Shown: positions 8,496 through 17,761, counted from the stretch's first letter. The stretch is 64,000 bases of DNA from Algivirga pacifica (GCF_039543525.1 NZ_BAABJX010000022.1:124001-188000), one strand, 5' to 3'. Translations and numbers: made by a program. Notes: generated by a model from the letters alone, not told the origin.

Positions 8496-10364
8496 TTATT
8501 TTTGTAGGTGTACCATCAAGATCGAAATATCTGAAGGAGTTACTCCACTAATTCTTGATGCTTGTCCTAGAGTCTTTGGCTGTATTGCATTCATTTTTTC
8601 ACGACCTTCTGCCGAAAGAGCTGTTACAGATTTGAAGTCGAATAGCTCTGGAATTTTAAAAGTTTCCAAGGAATTCAATTTTCCTGCTAGCTTTTCCTCT
8701 TTTTCGATATAGGTTTCATACTTCAAGAGGATTTCGGTTTCTTCCAGTTCTTTTTGATTGAAAGACTCCATCTTTTCTTTTAGCTCTGGAGACAGTTCTG
8801 ATAAGGTAGTGATATCTATTTCCGGACGCTTCAATACTTGAGCAGCTTTCATACCTTGTGCCAATGGCTTAAGCCCCTTTTCCTCTAGGATAGGATTAGC
8901 ATCTTTTGTTTTAAGACTGAAATCATTCACCAGTTGTGTTAGGGAGTCAATATTCGCCTGCTTTGTCTGGTATTGATTATATCTGTCCTCAGAGGTTAGT
9001 CCCAGCTTATATCCCATAGGGGTCAAACGCATATCTGCATTATCTTGTCTCAAGAGAATTCTGTATTCTGCTCGAGAAGTAAACATACGGTAAGGCTCAT
9101 TAGTACCTTTATTGATCAAATCATCAATCAATACACCAATATAGGCATCCGAACGGCTAAGCGTGAAAGCTTCTTTCTCGTAAACCTTATTGTGAGCATT
9201 GATACCCGCCATCATACCTTGAGAAGCTGCTTCTTCGTATCCAGTTGTTCCGTTGATTTGTCCTGCAAAGAAAAGGTTTTCAATTTTCTTTGTTTCTAGG
9301 GTAGCTTTCAATTGTGTTGGTGGGAAGAAATCATATTCGATAGCATACCCTGGGCGGAAAATTTTTGCATTCTCGAAACCAGGGATTAGTTGCATCGCTT
9401 TGTATTGTACATCTTCTGGTAGTGAAGTAGAGAAACCATTTACATAGATTTCCACGGTATTCCATCCTTCCGGTTCCACGAAGATTTGATGACGCTCTCT
9501 TTCAGCAAAGCGATTAATCTTATCTTCAATGGAAGGACAGTATCTAGGTCCGAGTCCTTTAATACGTCCTTGAAACATAGGAGACTTTTCGAAGCCTGTT
9601 TTCAAGATATCGTGTACCTTATCATTGGTATAGGTGATATGGCAGCTTCTTTGATTTTCTAAAGGTTTTGTTTCATCACTGAAAGAGAACTTCTCAGGGT
9701 TTTCATCTCCTTTTTGTTCTTCCATGGCTTCCCAGTTTAAGGAACGCCCATCAACTCTTGGAGGAGTACCGGTTTTCATACGTCCCGACTCAAAGCCAAG
9801 CTCTATAAGTTGTTCTGTAATTCCTTTAGCGGAACGTTCTCCTGCACGTCCACCACCAAATTGTTTTTCTCCAATATGGATAAGACCATTGAGGAATGTT
9901 CCATTAGTAAGTACTACTGACTTGGCGTAGAACTCCACCCCTATACTGGTTCTTACACCTTTTAGAATATCATTGCCTTCAACAATTAGTTCTGTCACCA
10001 TATCCTGCCAAAAATCCACATTTAGGTTTTGTTCTAGGGCAAGACGCCATTCTTCTGCAAAACGCATACGGTCACTTTGCGCTCTTGGACTCCACATGGC
10101 AGGTCCTTTAGAACGATTAAGCATACGGAACTGTATCATGGTCTTATCTGTGATAATTCCAGACATTCCTCCGAGTGCATCGATTTCCCGAATGATTTGT
10201 CCTTTTGCGACACCGCCCATGGCTGGGTTACAACTCATTTGTGCAATAGTGTTCATGTTCATGGTGATGAGCAAAACACGTGAACCTAGTGTTGCAGCCG
10301 CATGGGCAGCCTCACATCCTGCATGGCCACCTCCTACTACTATGACATCGTAATCTTGATACAT
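8496..10364 (-). CDS. mnmG: tRNA uridine-5-carboxymethylaminomethyl modification enzyme MnmG (GidA)
   Basis: FAD-dependent enzyme that, with MnmE, installs the carboxymethylaminomethyl group on wobble U34 of several tRNAs. The 622-residue product has the N-terminal dinucleotide-binding GGGHAGCEAA at residues 11-20, the conserved CNPAMGG and SKGPAMWSPRAQSDR-type segments, and the C-terminal helical domain ending in ISGVTPSDI, which binds MnmE/tRNA in this family. Length is typical. gidA/mnmG is a classical origin neighbour, and here it is 1.9 kb from the DnaA-box field. mnmA, which modifies the same base, starts at 63176. A promoter and parS-like palindromes lie upstream. Confidence 0.97.
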   Translation of the reverse strand: MYQDYDVIVVGGGHAGCEAAHAAATLGSRVLLITMNMNTIAQMSCNPAMGGVAKGQIIREIDALGGMSGIITDKTMIQFRMLNRSKGPAMWSPRAQSDRMRFAEEWRLALEQNLNVDFWQDMVTELIVEGNDILKGVRTSIGVEFYAKSVVLTNGTFLNGLIHIGEKQFGGGRAGERSAKGITEQLIELGFESGRMKTGTPPRVDGRSLNWEAMEEQKGDENPEKFSFSDETKPLENQRSCHITYTNDKVHDILKTGFEKSPMFQGRIKGLGPRYCPSIEDKINRFAERERHQIFVEPEGWNTVEIYVNGFSTSLPEDVQYKAMQLIPGFENAKIFRPGYAIEYDFFPPTQLKATLETKKIENLFFAGQINGTTGYEEAASQGMMAGINAHNKVYEKEAFTLSRSDAYIGVLIDDLINKGTNEPYRMFTSRAEYRILLRQDNADMRLTPMGYKLGLTSEDRYNQYQTKQANIDSLTQLVNDFSLKTKDANPILEEKGLKPLAQGMKAAQVLKRPEIDITTLSELSPELKEKMESFNQKELEETEILLKYETYIEKEEKLAGKLNSLETFKIPELFDFKSVTALSAEGREKMNAIQPKTLGQASRISGVTPSDISILMVHLQK

Positions 10365-10387
10365 TTCTTACTATCCAATTATCTGTA

Positions 10388-10403
10388 TGTTCCACGTGGA
10401 ACG
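10388..10403. promoter_or_regulatory. parS-like site 1 (ParB-binding palindrome)
   Basis: TGTTCCACGTGGAACG: 15 of 16 bases match the perfect palindrome TGTTCCACGTGGAACA, a symmetric C/G variant of the general parS consensus TGTTTCACGTGAAACA. It lies in the predicted mnmG leader. Confidence 0.75.
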
Positions 10404-10427
10404 TAAATAAATTCTTATCTAGAAGTG

Positions 10428-10435
10428 CAAATATA
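10428..10435 (-). promoter_or_regulatory. Candidate mnmG promoter (-7 element)
   Basis: The minus strand reads TATATTTG (TAnnTTTG). A TTTG at 10459-10462 could be the -33 element, but its spacer (23) is long. The predicted start near 10421 puts parS site 1 inside the transcript leader. Confidence 0.45.
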
Positions 10436-10549
10436 AATGATAATCCTCCTATTATCTCCAAACAATAAGACAAATAATAGGATAAAAATGTTCAGGTTAT
10501 TGAATGATTTTAAGAGTATTAACGAAGTAATGCATAGGTATAAAAAAAG

Positions 10550-10565
10550 TGTTCCACGTGGAACA
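10550..10565. promoter_or_regulatory. parS-like site 2 (ParB-binding palindrome)
   Basis: A perfect 16-bp palindrome, TGTTCCACGTGGAACA, 147 bases from site 1's right end and downstream of ybeY. Two copies in a 230-base gap beside mnmG, about 4 kb from the DnaA-box field, are what a chromosomal partition site near oriC would look like. Confidence 0.8.
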
Positions 10566-10594
10566 CTATGAATTGATACAAGAAATGACAGGAT

Positions 10595-11020
10595 TTAAAA
10601 GGAGCGTTTTTCAAGTTGTAAACTTTCTAAACGTCTCATTTCAGTAGCTTCCTCCTCTGTTTTGTCTTTGAAGCCTAACAGGTGAAGTACACCATGTATC
10701 ATTACTCGATGTAGTTCGTCTTCAACGCTTCCTGAGAAAGATTCAGCATTATCTTTTACTCGATCAATACTAATAAAAATGTCAGAGGCAATAGTGCTTT
10801 CTTGATCACTATTGTCAAAGGTAATGATATCAGTATAGGTATCGTGATCAAGGTATTCTACATTGATCTTGTGTAGGTATTCATCCGAACAGAATATATA
10901 GTTAATTTCCTCTATTGAAAAAGAGTAATCTTCAATAACCTGTACGATCCATTGCTTCACTTTCTCCTCATATTGAAGGTCAAAGGAAACATCTTCTTGG
11001 AAGAATTGTATTTGTTCCAT
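10595..11020 (-). CDS. ybeY: Endoribonuclease YbeY (16S rRNA maturation)
   Basis: Metal-dependent RNase of the UPF0054 family, involved in 16S rRNA 3'-end maturation and ribosome quality control. The 141-residue product has the family signature near the C-terminus (MIHGVLHLLGFKDK, about residues 112-125). The first two metal-binding His are present, but the third ligand position (usually His in GYDH) is Asp. As far as I recall, this Asp is common in Bacteroidota YbeY. The conserved core DIITFDN (about 64-70) is also present. It is the last gene of a tight three-gene set, 9 bases after the RsbW-like gene. A parS-like site follows 30 bases downstream. Confidence 0.93.
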   Translation of the reverse strand: MEQIQFFQEDVSFDLQYEEKVKQWIVQVIEDYSFSIEEINYIFCSDEYLHKINVEYLDHDTYTDIITFDNSDQESTIASDIFISIDRVKDNAESFSGSVEDELHRVMIHGVLHLLGFKDKTEEEATEMRRLESLQLEKRSF

Positions 11021-11029
11021 CCTACTTAC

Positions 11030-11434
11030 TTATCCGTTGATATAAAAAACGATTTCTACTTTATTTCCTCCTTCATGGAAATGTACTTCGTCAGCTAGAT
11101 TTCGAATAAGGAAAATTCCTCTTCCTCCAGGTTTATCGATATTCTCCGGTGCTGTAGGATCAGGTAAATCACTAAAGTCAAAACCACTTCCTTCGTCTTC
11201 TATGACAAAAGCGATATTGTGGTCATCAATGCTTAACGAGATATGTACATTTTTTTCTTTATTGTTTTGGTTACCGTGAATAATAGCATTGTTCACGGAC
11301 TCCGTTACAGCAATCATGATATTTCCATAAATATCATCATTGAAGCTTAGTTCATCTCTTGCCTGATCGATAAAGCTTTCGACAATTCTCAGGTTATCCG
11401 TAATCGACGGAATCTTCAACTTAAACGGCTTCAT
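11030..11434 (-). CDS. RsbW/SpoIIAB-like ATP-binding anti-sigma regulatory protein
   Basis: A 134-residue single-domain GHKL ATPase of the anti-sigma-factor kinase type (HATPase_c_2). The N box is TESVNNAIIHGN (about residues 44-55), the G1 box DEGSGFD (about 78-84) and the G2 region PGGRGIFLIRNL (about 101-112). Members phosphorylate STAS-domain antagonists or bind sigma factors, but no partner STAS gene is adjacent here. It sits between DUF4175 (11 bases upstream) and ybeY (9 bases downstream), clearly co-transcribed. A second RsbW-like gene at 44388 is paired with a STAS protein and a SpoIIE phosphatase, so cross-talk is possible but unproven. Confidence 0.88.
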   Translation of the reverse strand: MKPFKLKIPSITDNLRIVESFIDQARDELSFNDDIYGNIMIAVTESVNNAIIHGNQNNKEKNVHISLSIDDHNIAFVIEDEGSGFDFSDLPDPTAPENIDKPGGRGIFLIRNLADEVHFHEGGNKVEIVFYING

Positions 11435-11445
11435 TATTTTGGTAA

Positions 11446-14400
11446 CTATTTCTTTATCTTTTCAAAATATTTATTGACCTGCTGCTTATAGTATTGACTC
11501 AAAGAAGTAGGAATAGTGCGCAGCAGCTCGATCTGCATCTCCTTCTTTTTAAGGTATTCATCAAAGTTTGGAGGAGACTGTGAATTTAATTGTTTTTTCG
11601 CAGTTTCCGCCTTTCTTTTATTATCTAACTCTCTTTCTTTGGAAGCTTTTTCTGATTCCAGTAAACGAGTCATGATCTCTTTTTGTCTACGAATAAGGTC
11701 CTCGGTCAGTTGCTTATTAACAAGATCTTCTTCTGTTTTTTCCATTTCTTTCATCAACTTGTCATAAGCGGAGTTTCCTCCTTCCTTCCCTCCTTCTTTT
11801 CCATCAGTACCTTTTTCTTTCCCCTCTTTCCCTAGCTTTCCTTGTTCACCCATTTGCATAGGGTTTCCACCTTCTCCCATTTGCTGCTTTAAAGCATTGC
11901 GGATCATTTCTTGTTGAGCGGCCAATTTCGCTAATTCTTCGGACAGTTGTCTACCAGATTTCCCACTCTTTTTAAGGTCTTGTATTTGTTGATTCAGCTG
12001 CTTTTGTAAGTCACTCAAACTTGGGCTCCCTTGTTGCTTCTGTTTCATTTGTTTCCCGCTCATATTTTGACTCATCTGCATTTGCATTTTGTCCAGAATG
12101 TCATTTAATAATAATGCGAGGTTATTAATTGAAGTCATGGCAAATTGCTGCTTACTGGAAGCTAGTTCAGGAACTCTTCTTTTGATTGCATCCACACTTT
12201 CATCCATGTACTTGTTCATCTCCGTGACCTCTCGAGTGACAAAAGATTGTATTTCAAAGACTCTTTTGGACAAAGCCATTAAAGAATCTTCTATATAATG
12301 TGCATCGTCTTTGAGCTTTAGTTGCTCTTGAGAAAGAGTAACAAAACGTGGGTCAATACGCTTGATTGTTTTAAACTCCTTCATCAATGTTTCTTGCTCA
12401 AAAGACAGTCGTATTAGGTTGTCCATGATTTGTCGTAGATCATCATAGTTCTCCTGTAGGGTTTCCATTTCCGAAGATTGCATGGATTGCTCCATATTCT
12501 TGGCCATTCGTTCCATACGTTTGGCAGCATTTTTTTGAGATTGAGAAGCATTTTTCTTTTGCCCTTGCTGTAACTGCTTCTGCGCATTCTCTTGGTCTTT
12601 GGAGATATTCTGCTGCTCTTGCTTGAATTCTTCAAAGTCCTGTTGAGGATTTTCCAGCTCTTTGTTCATCTGGTTTAGCTCCTTCATTTCTTCCTGAAGC
12701 TCCTCAAACTCTTTATTGAGTTTATCTTGTTTGTCTTGAGACTCTTTTAGGTCTTGATCTTTTGCTTTTTCGGTTTCTTTGGATAACTCGTCTTGCTCTT
12801 TACTAAGGTCTTTTAAATCTTTGATGATTTGATCGGCTTTTTGTTCTACTTTTAATTTTTTGAATAGTTCTAGTGCACGATCTAATTCATTCTTTAGGTT
12901 CTTTTGTTTTTGATTAAGGTTTTCTAGGTTATCCTGTAAGTTCTGATTGATATAGTTTTGTTCTAAGAGTTTATTTAACTCCTCATAAAGCTCTTTTGTT
13001 TCTTCATCCAGTAGTTCATCCATTAACTTTTCTAGTTCCTGGGACTTCTGTAGCAGTTCATCATTTTGTTGTCCAAACTTCTCCTGCTTTTCATGGCTGA
13101 GTTGGTATTGCTCTTGTAATTTTTGTAGTTCATTATCCAAAGCTTTTTTCTCATCCAGAAGTTTAGACAACTCTTTTTTATCTTGCCAGGTGAGTTGCTT
13201 TCGCCCCTTTAGTTTATTTTGAATATTCTCTAACTTTTGTTGAAGTTTCTCACTTTTCTTCAGGGTTTTATCAATACTGTTAGATGTTTTTTCATTAGCC
13301 TCCGCCAAGGTCTTTTTCATTTCAGTTTGATCAGGAAACTTAAATTGATATACCGCAGTTTTACTTCTTTTCCAGCCATTGACTCCATCATTGTCCCATA
13401 CTTCTACGTAATAATCCATGGTTTCTCCATCTTTTAGCTTCAGGGCTTCGATGTCAAACCTGTAGTAGAAACTCTGATTAATAGCTTTCTGATTAAAAGG
13501 AATTTTAATCTTTTGGAACTTACCAGTCTTACTCCCCTCCTCTCTTACACGATATTTGAGATTTAATCCTCTAATGCCATAATCATCGGTGACATTCCCC
13601 CCTAGTGCTAAAAATGAATAAAGAACAGTGTCTTCATATTGCTTCATATTAATACTAGGAAACTCATCCTTGACTACATCCAGGTAATAGGTGATTGCTT
13701 CTTTGTTTGTACTAAATTCATTCTGAAGCTTAACGGAATAAGGCATCGAACTTTTAGCCTTTGTTGTATACTCAAATAGGTTTCCCTTTTGTATGGTTGT
13801 AATACTGTCGGTAGCTTGTCCTTCTTTATCCTGAAATAGTAACTGTAATTGATCCGCTTTTTGGGTTTCAAATAACCATTTGATTTCGGTTCCTTCTGGA
13901 ATGGTAAGGTTTCCGGTATTACTAATTGTTTCGTCTTTCTTACCTATGTATTTAGGATATCTTAGCTCTGCTATAAAATTATTTAGGCTAGGTCTTTCCA
14001 ATACTTTTAAAGTGTACTGATGTGAATGATACCCTACTGCCGTAAATCTGAAATCGAATCCTTTCTGAATTTTTTTAAACTCATACTCAAAGTTTCCATT
14101 TTTCCCGGCAACCATTTTAAACTTTCTTCCATCAGAAGTTTCTATAAAAGCATCGTTAGGAAGAGCATCTCCAGAAAGGTTGAGGGTAATAGTGATACCT
14201 TCATTTCTGAAAGCGGTTAAATCATGATTTAATAGGTTAAAATTGAAGGGAGCTTTAGGAATAAACTCTTTCTCAAAGTTGACGATCTTTTCTGTGTTGG
14301 CAGTGAAGAACTGAGGACGAATAAGAGTGATCAATAATATGATTAGAAATGGTGCAAAGAGATATCTCAGGTATTTAGTATTGACACGGTAATCGATAGC

Positions 14401-14811
14401 CTGTGCGAAATCGACTTGTTTAAATTCTTTGTGACGCTGTTCTGCACTAGCCTTAACTAAATCATTGTTAGGATTGGCATTAATAATTTGTAGTGTATTG
14501 AGCAGCTTATCTGAAATGTTGGGAAAAGACTTACCAATTTGTTTTGCTGCCTTGGTATCAGATATCTGCTTCCCTTGATTAATTAGAGGATATAAAGGAC
14601 GAAGTACCCAAAAAATCATGGAAAATAAGAATACCCCCAGAAAGCTGAAAAATAAGAACGCTCTGGTTCCCTTGCCAAAAGACCCTAAAGATTCAAGAGT
14701 ATTGATAAGCAGGAAATAAGAGAGCACCAACGTCAGGGCTAAGATGCTTCCTTTTAGTATTGCATTGAGGTAATAGCGATGCTTATAACGTTTGATTTGA
14801 TTTTCCAGCAT
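11446..14811 (-). CDS. DUF4175 family membrane-anchored coiled-coil protein
   Basis: A large 1121-residue protein of the Bacteroidota DUF4175 family. Two N-terminal hydrophobic segments lie at about residues 17-40 and 52-72, and a third at about 148-164 (YLFAPFLIILLITLI). A periplasmic beta-rich part follows to about residue 500. Then come about 350 residues of Lys/Glu/Gln-rich coiled coil (500-850), and a Gln/Met/Gly-rich low-complexity stretch near 930-1040. Ends are well defined and it is the first gene of the DUF4175-rsbW-like-ybeY set. Its role is not known to me; length and coiled coil suggest an envelope-spanning structural or sensory protein. No enzymatic motif is visible. Confidence 0.85.
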   Translation of the reverse strand: MLENQIKRYKHRYYLNAILKGSILALTLVLSYFLLINTLESLGSFGKGTRAFLFFSFLGVFLFSMIFWVLRPLYPLINQGKQISDTKAAKQIGKSFPNISDKLLNTLQIINANPNNDLVKASAEQRHKEFKQVDFAQAIDYRVNTKYLRYLFAPFLIILLITLIRPQFFTANTEKIVNFEKEFIPKAPFNFNLLNHDLTAFRNEGITITLNLSGDALPNDAFIETSDGRKFKMVAGKNGNFEYEFKKIQKGFDFRFTAVGYHSHQYTLKVLERPSLNNFIAELRYPKYIGKKDETISNTGNLTIPEGTEIKWLFETQKADQLQLLFQDKEGQATDSITTIQKGNLFEYTTKAKSSMPYSVKLQNEFSTNKEAITYYLDVVKDEFPSINMKQYEDTVLYSFLALGGNVTDDYGIRGLNLKYRVREEGSKTGKFQKIKIPFNQKAINQSFYYRFDIEALKLKDGETMDYYVEVWDNDGVNGWKRSKTAVYQFKFPDQTEMKKTLAEANEKTSNSIDKTLKKSEKLQQKLENIQNKLKGRKQLTWQDKKELSKLLDEKKALDNELQKLQEQYQLSHEKQEKFGQQNDELLQKSQELEKLMDELLDEETKELYEELNKLLEQNYINQNLQDNLENLNQKQKNLKNELDRALELFKKLKVEQKADQIIKDLKDLSKEQDELSKETEKAKDQDLKESQDKQDKLNKEFEELQEEMKELNQMNKELENPQQDFEEFKQEQQNISKDQENAQKQLQQGQKKNASQSQKNAAKRMERMAKNMEQSMQSSEMETLQENYDDLRQIMDNLIRLSFEQETLMKEFKTIKRIDPRFVTLSQEQLKLKDDAHYIEDSLMALSKRVFEIQSFVTREVTEMNKYMDESVDAIKRRVPELASSKQQFAMTSINNLALLLNDILDKMQMQMSQNMSGKQMKQKQQGSPSLSDLQKQLNQQIQDLKKSGKSGRQLSEELAKLAAQQEMIRNALKQQMGEGGNPMQMGEQGKLGKEGKEKGTDGKEGGKEGGNSAYDKLMKEMEKTEEDLVNKQLTEDLIRRQKEIMTRLLESEKASKERELDNKRKAETAKKQLNSQSPPNFDEYLKKKEMQIELLRTIPTSLSQYYKQQVNKYFEKIKK

Positions 14812-14875
14812 GAGTGTGGGGTTTTAATGGCAGTAGGTTATTGACACTTTAATATATGTTAGTAATAAGCAACTC

Positions 14876-14906
14876 TAAGCTCAGAGCCAAGATTACTCTG
14901 AGCTTA
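14876..14906 (-). terminator. Probable terminator of the peptide-binding lipoprotein gene
   Basis: 11-bp perfect arms (TAAGCTCAGAG, 14876-14886; CTCTGAGCTTA, 14896-14906), 13 bases past the stop codon. The T tract on the minus strand is weak, so this is a moderate call. Confidence 0.5.
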
Positions 14907-14919
14907 TTAGGGTTGTTTA

Positions 14920-16668
14920 TTACTTTTGTGCATTTAGCTCTTTAGCATTATCAAAATACACGGTACTAAAGTCCCGGTATTGCATAGGGTTGTTAGGAAA
15001 GTCCTTTACATAAGGTTGTATTAAGCGATAGCCCTCATCATACCATAGTACAAGGAAAGGAGCATCTTTCATTAAGATTCGTTCGGCCTCCATAAAGTAT
15101 TGAAAAGCTTCGTTGGTATTTTTAGCGGTTAAGGCTTTTTCGTAATACTCATCAAATTGTTTGTTTGCGTATCTGGTAAGGTTTGGATACGACTTATCTT
15201 TCGGTGAAGCTGGGAGCAGTTTACTGTTGTAGGCCCACAAGTAGTTTTCTGGACTTGGATAATCTGCAATCCAAGCAAGTCTTAACATTTCATATTTTCC
15301 GGAAGTACTTTTCTCTGCAATGTGGGAGAAGGGGGAAATTTCGGCTTTAATGGTAATGTTAAGGTGTTTCTTTAATTGATTCTTGATTTCCAAGGCTACA
15401 TTGTTGTACTGCTGCCCTTCAGAGTTGAGATCAAGGGTAATGGCAGGAAAGCCCTTACCATTAGGATATCCAGCTTTATTCATATAATAACGAGCAGAGT
15501 CAAGATTAAAGGAATATCCTTTGATTTTAGAAATATCATATGACTCAAAGACTGGTGGCGTTATTCCATGTATACCAGCTTTATATCCTTCTCCATTTAG
15601 GATATATTCTAATATTCTTTGTCGGTCAATGGCAAAAGAAAATGCTTTACGAACGTTGACATCTTTGAAGGTTTCATTCTGATTGTTGAATGCCAGAAAT
15701 TGTGTGGACATTTCAGGAACCCTCTGTAAGTTATATTTTTTACTTTGCTTATCCGCTTCTTCAAGAATATTGATAATGAAGTTGGTCGGTAAACGATAGA
15801 CCATATCCAACTCTTGTTTTTTGAACTGGAAAAACTCAATTTCCTTTTTCTTTATAAAGGTAATAACCAAGGCATTTAAGAATGGAAGTTGGTTACCATA
15901 CTCATCAAATCCGTGATAGTTTTCGTTTTTCTTAAGAATAATAGAAATGTCTTCGTCAACACTACTCAATCGGAAAGCACCTGTTCCTACACACTTGGTG
16001 CGCATTTCATCTTCATAAAGTTCATAGGCTTCTTTAGGAAAGATAAAAGCACCTGGTCTCGCCAGGTTATATAAAAACATGGAGTTGGCCTTTTCCAATG
16101 TAAATTCAATAGTGAACTCGTCTATGACTTTAATCCCTTCTATACTGTCAGCTTTTTTATCGTAGAAGTCGTCAGCTCCCTTAATAACATCAACAAATAA
16201 ATTACTTGATTGATTATTTTTATCCTTTGTACAGGCAAGGGTAAAGCAATAAGCGATATCATTGGCATTAAGCTTTCTTCCTTTTCCATCGATAAAGCAA
16301 GGGTCATCATGAAAAAAAACATTTTTCTTGAGCTTAAAAGTATATTTGGTTAGAGCATCGTTGGTGGTGTAGGATTCTACCAGACTAGGAACGACTTTAA
16401 GACTATGTTGGTCAAACTTAAATAGCCCCTCATAGATTTGAGAAGCAACCCTATACGAGTAGACATCGATAATACTATGTGGAAAAAGATTTTTGATATA
16501 TTCCGATTCATTCATTTTGAATATACCTCCATAAAACTTCCCTCCCGGCACAGCGGTGAGTGTTTCTTCTGAAGATTGTTTCATGGGCCCCTGACAAGCA
16601 GTAGTCATCATCAAGGTAAAAAGTGCAATTACAGGAATAACGAATCTTTGCATAGTATGTATAATCAT
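14920..16668 (-). CDS. Peptide/oligopeptide ABC transporter substrate-binding lipoprotein
   Basis: A 582-residue family-5 extracellular solute-binding protein (OppA/DppA type). The signal peptide ends in a lipobox (MTTAC, Cys25), so it is a lipoprotein. Typical SBP_bac_5 features follow: YEGLFKFD and VPSLVESYTTND near 95-120, KKNVFFHDDPCF and ANDIAYCF around 130-160, and FAIDRQRI-type and PNGKGFPAI-type motifs in the second half. No permease or ATPase gene is adjacent, so transport partners must be elsewhere. The start is ambiguous: Met6 at 16653 gives a more usual signal-peptide n-region. Gene order after DUF4175 is as I recall from other Cytophagales. Confidence 0.88.
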   Translation of the reverse strand: MIIHTMQRFVIPVIALFTLMMTTACQGPMKQSSEETLTAVPGGKFYGGIFKMNESEYIKNLFPHSIIDVYSYRVASQIYEGLFKFDQHSLKVVPSLVESYTTNDALTKYTFKLKKNVFFHDDPCFIDGKGRKLNANDIAYCFTLACTKDKNNQSSNLFVDVIKGADDFYDKKADSIEGIKVIDEFTIEFTLEKANSMFLYNLARPGAFIFPKEAYELYEDEMRTKCVGTGAFRLSSVDEDISIILKKNENYHGFDEYGNQLPFLNALVITFIKKKEIEFFQFKKQELDMVYRLPTNFIINILEEADKQSKKYNLQRVPEMSTQFLAFNNQNETFKDVNVRKAFSFAIDRQRILEYILNGEGYKAGIHGITPPVFESYDISKIKGYSFNLDSARYYMNKAGYPNGKGFPAITLDLNSEGQQYNNVALEIKNQLKKHLNITIKAEISPFSHIAEKSTSGKYEMLRLAWIADYPSPENYLWAYNSKLLPASPKDKSYPNLTRYANKQFDEYYEKALTAKNTNEAFQYFMEAERILMKDAPFLVLWYDEGYRLIQPYVKDFPNNPMQYRDFSTVYFDNAKELNAQK

Positions 16669-16972
16669 GGAATAGGAATAGCTAATTGGACCTATTTAGT
16701 GGTGTATTCTATAATTAGAACGCGTGACAACAAGTAGTCATTGTAGAAAAATGATCTTGAATCGCTCAAGTTGTTGCCTATTATCTAAAATGAATAGATG
16801 TTCACTTTATTGGAAATGAGACTTTTTTGATTTTAAGAAGCCCCTATTATTGTTTATTCACAACATGATAATATAAGGAATAAGTACCTTTTTTAGAAAG
16901 TAAAAGGTACTTATCTATATTGAGTGTGCTGTAGGGTTCCTGATCGTTCCTACAGTCGTTTATCGACGATCC
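16669..16972. other. 304-base gap between the lipoprotein gene and exonuclease III
   Basis: No gene. It holds one isolated exact DnaA-type 9-mer (TTATTCACA, 16854-16862), the 13-bp hairpin listed separately, and a smaller hairpin CTGTAGG/CCTACAG near 16928-16955. I see no clear promoter for the lipoprotein gene. Confidence 0.5.
16880..16914 (-). terminator. Hairpin downstream of exonuclease III, possible terminator
   Basis: 13-bp perfect arms (ATAAGTACCTTTT, 16880-16892; complement at 16902-16914), 60 bases past the xth stop. There is no strong T tract directly after the stem on the minus strand. Confidence 0.45.
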
Positions 16973-17743
16973 TTAAAAGGTAACCTCGACAGTTACAGGA
17001 CAGTGATCAGAATGAACCACTTGGTCTAGGATATCAGCATTGGTAATATGTTCTTTTAATGTGTTGGAAGCCATGAAGTAATCAATTCTCCAACCTAGAT
17101 TTTTTTTACGGGCACCGGCTCTGTAAGTCCACCAGCTATATCGGTGTGGATCTTCTACAAAAGCTCTAAAAGTATCAAAGAAACCTACATCCTCAATAAA
17201 TTTGCTTACCCATGCACGTTCTTCAGGAAGAAATCCAGAGGTTTTCTGGTTTCTCTTAGGATTGTGGATATCAATTTCTTTATGACAAATATTAAAGTCG
17301 CCACAGATTAAAAGATTGGGTTGTTCTTTTTGTATTTCTTGGGTATACAAGAAGTAGTCATCCAGAAAACGATATTTAAAATCTTGTCTTTCTTCCCCAG
17401 AAGTACCAGAAGGGAAATAGGTGTTGATCAAAGAGAAGTTTTCATAGTCGATACGTATACTCCTTCCCTCTTCATCATAGGCAGAAATTCCCATTCCATG
17501 ATGTACCTTAACAGGTGGAATTTTTGAAAAAATAGCGACTCCACTATAGCCTTTTTTGGTTGCAGAGAACCAGTCGATATACTTATAGCCTAATTCCTTG
17601 AATGCTTCTAGTTCAACTTGTTCTTTTTCCGCTTTTACTTCCTGGAAGCAAATAATATCGGGTTGCTCCTCTCCTAACCATTCGATTAAACCTTTTCGTA
17701 TAGCTGCTCTTATGCCATTGACATTGTATGAAATAATTTTCAT
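16973..17743 (-). CDS. xth: Exodeoxyribonuclease III (AP endonuclease)
   Basis: Mg-dependent 3'-5' exonuclease and apurinic-site endonuclease for base excision repair. The 256-residue protein has the complete family pattern: SYNVNG at residues 5-10, catalytic Glu35 in FQEVKA, YSGVAIFSK, the CGDFN motif (Asp/Asn) near 146-150, WRIDYF with Asp near 224-226, and the C-terminal SDHCPV with catalytic His near 248. Length matches ExoA/ExoIII enzymes. It follows the unknown protein at 17762 by 18 bases on the same strand, so the two are probably co-transcribed. Any functional link between them is unproven. Confidence 0.96.
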   Translation of the reverse strand: MKIISYNVNGIRAAIRKGLIEWLGEEQPDIICFQEVKAEKEQVELEAFKELGYKYIDWFSATKKGYSGVAIFSKIPPVKVHHGMGISAYDEEGRSIRIDYENFSLINTYFPSGTSGEERQDFKYRFLDDYFLYTQEIQKEQPNLLICGDFNICHKEIDIHNPKRNQKTSGFLPEERAWVSKFIEDVGFFDTFRAFVEDPHRYSWWTYRAGARKKNLGWRIDYFMASNTLKEHITNADILDQVVHSDHCPVTVEVTF

Positions 17744-17761
17744 GATATGATCGCTTGTTTG

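Noticed and set aside
16854..16862. DnaA box between the lipoprotein and xth genes as part of a further origin
   Set aside because: A single 9-mer is expected by chance in 64 kb; no companions. The same holds for 62128-62136 inside the LtaS-like gene.
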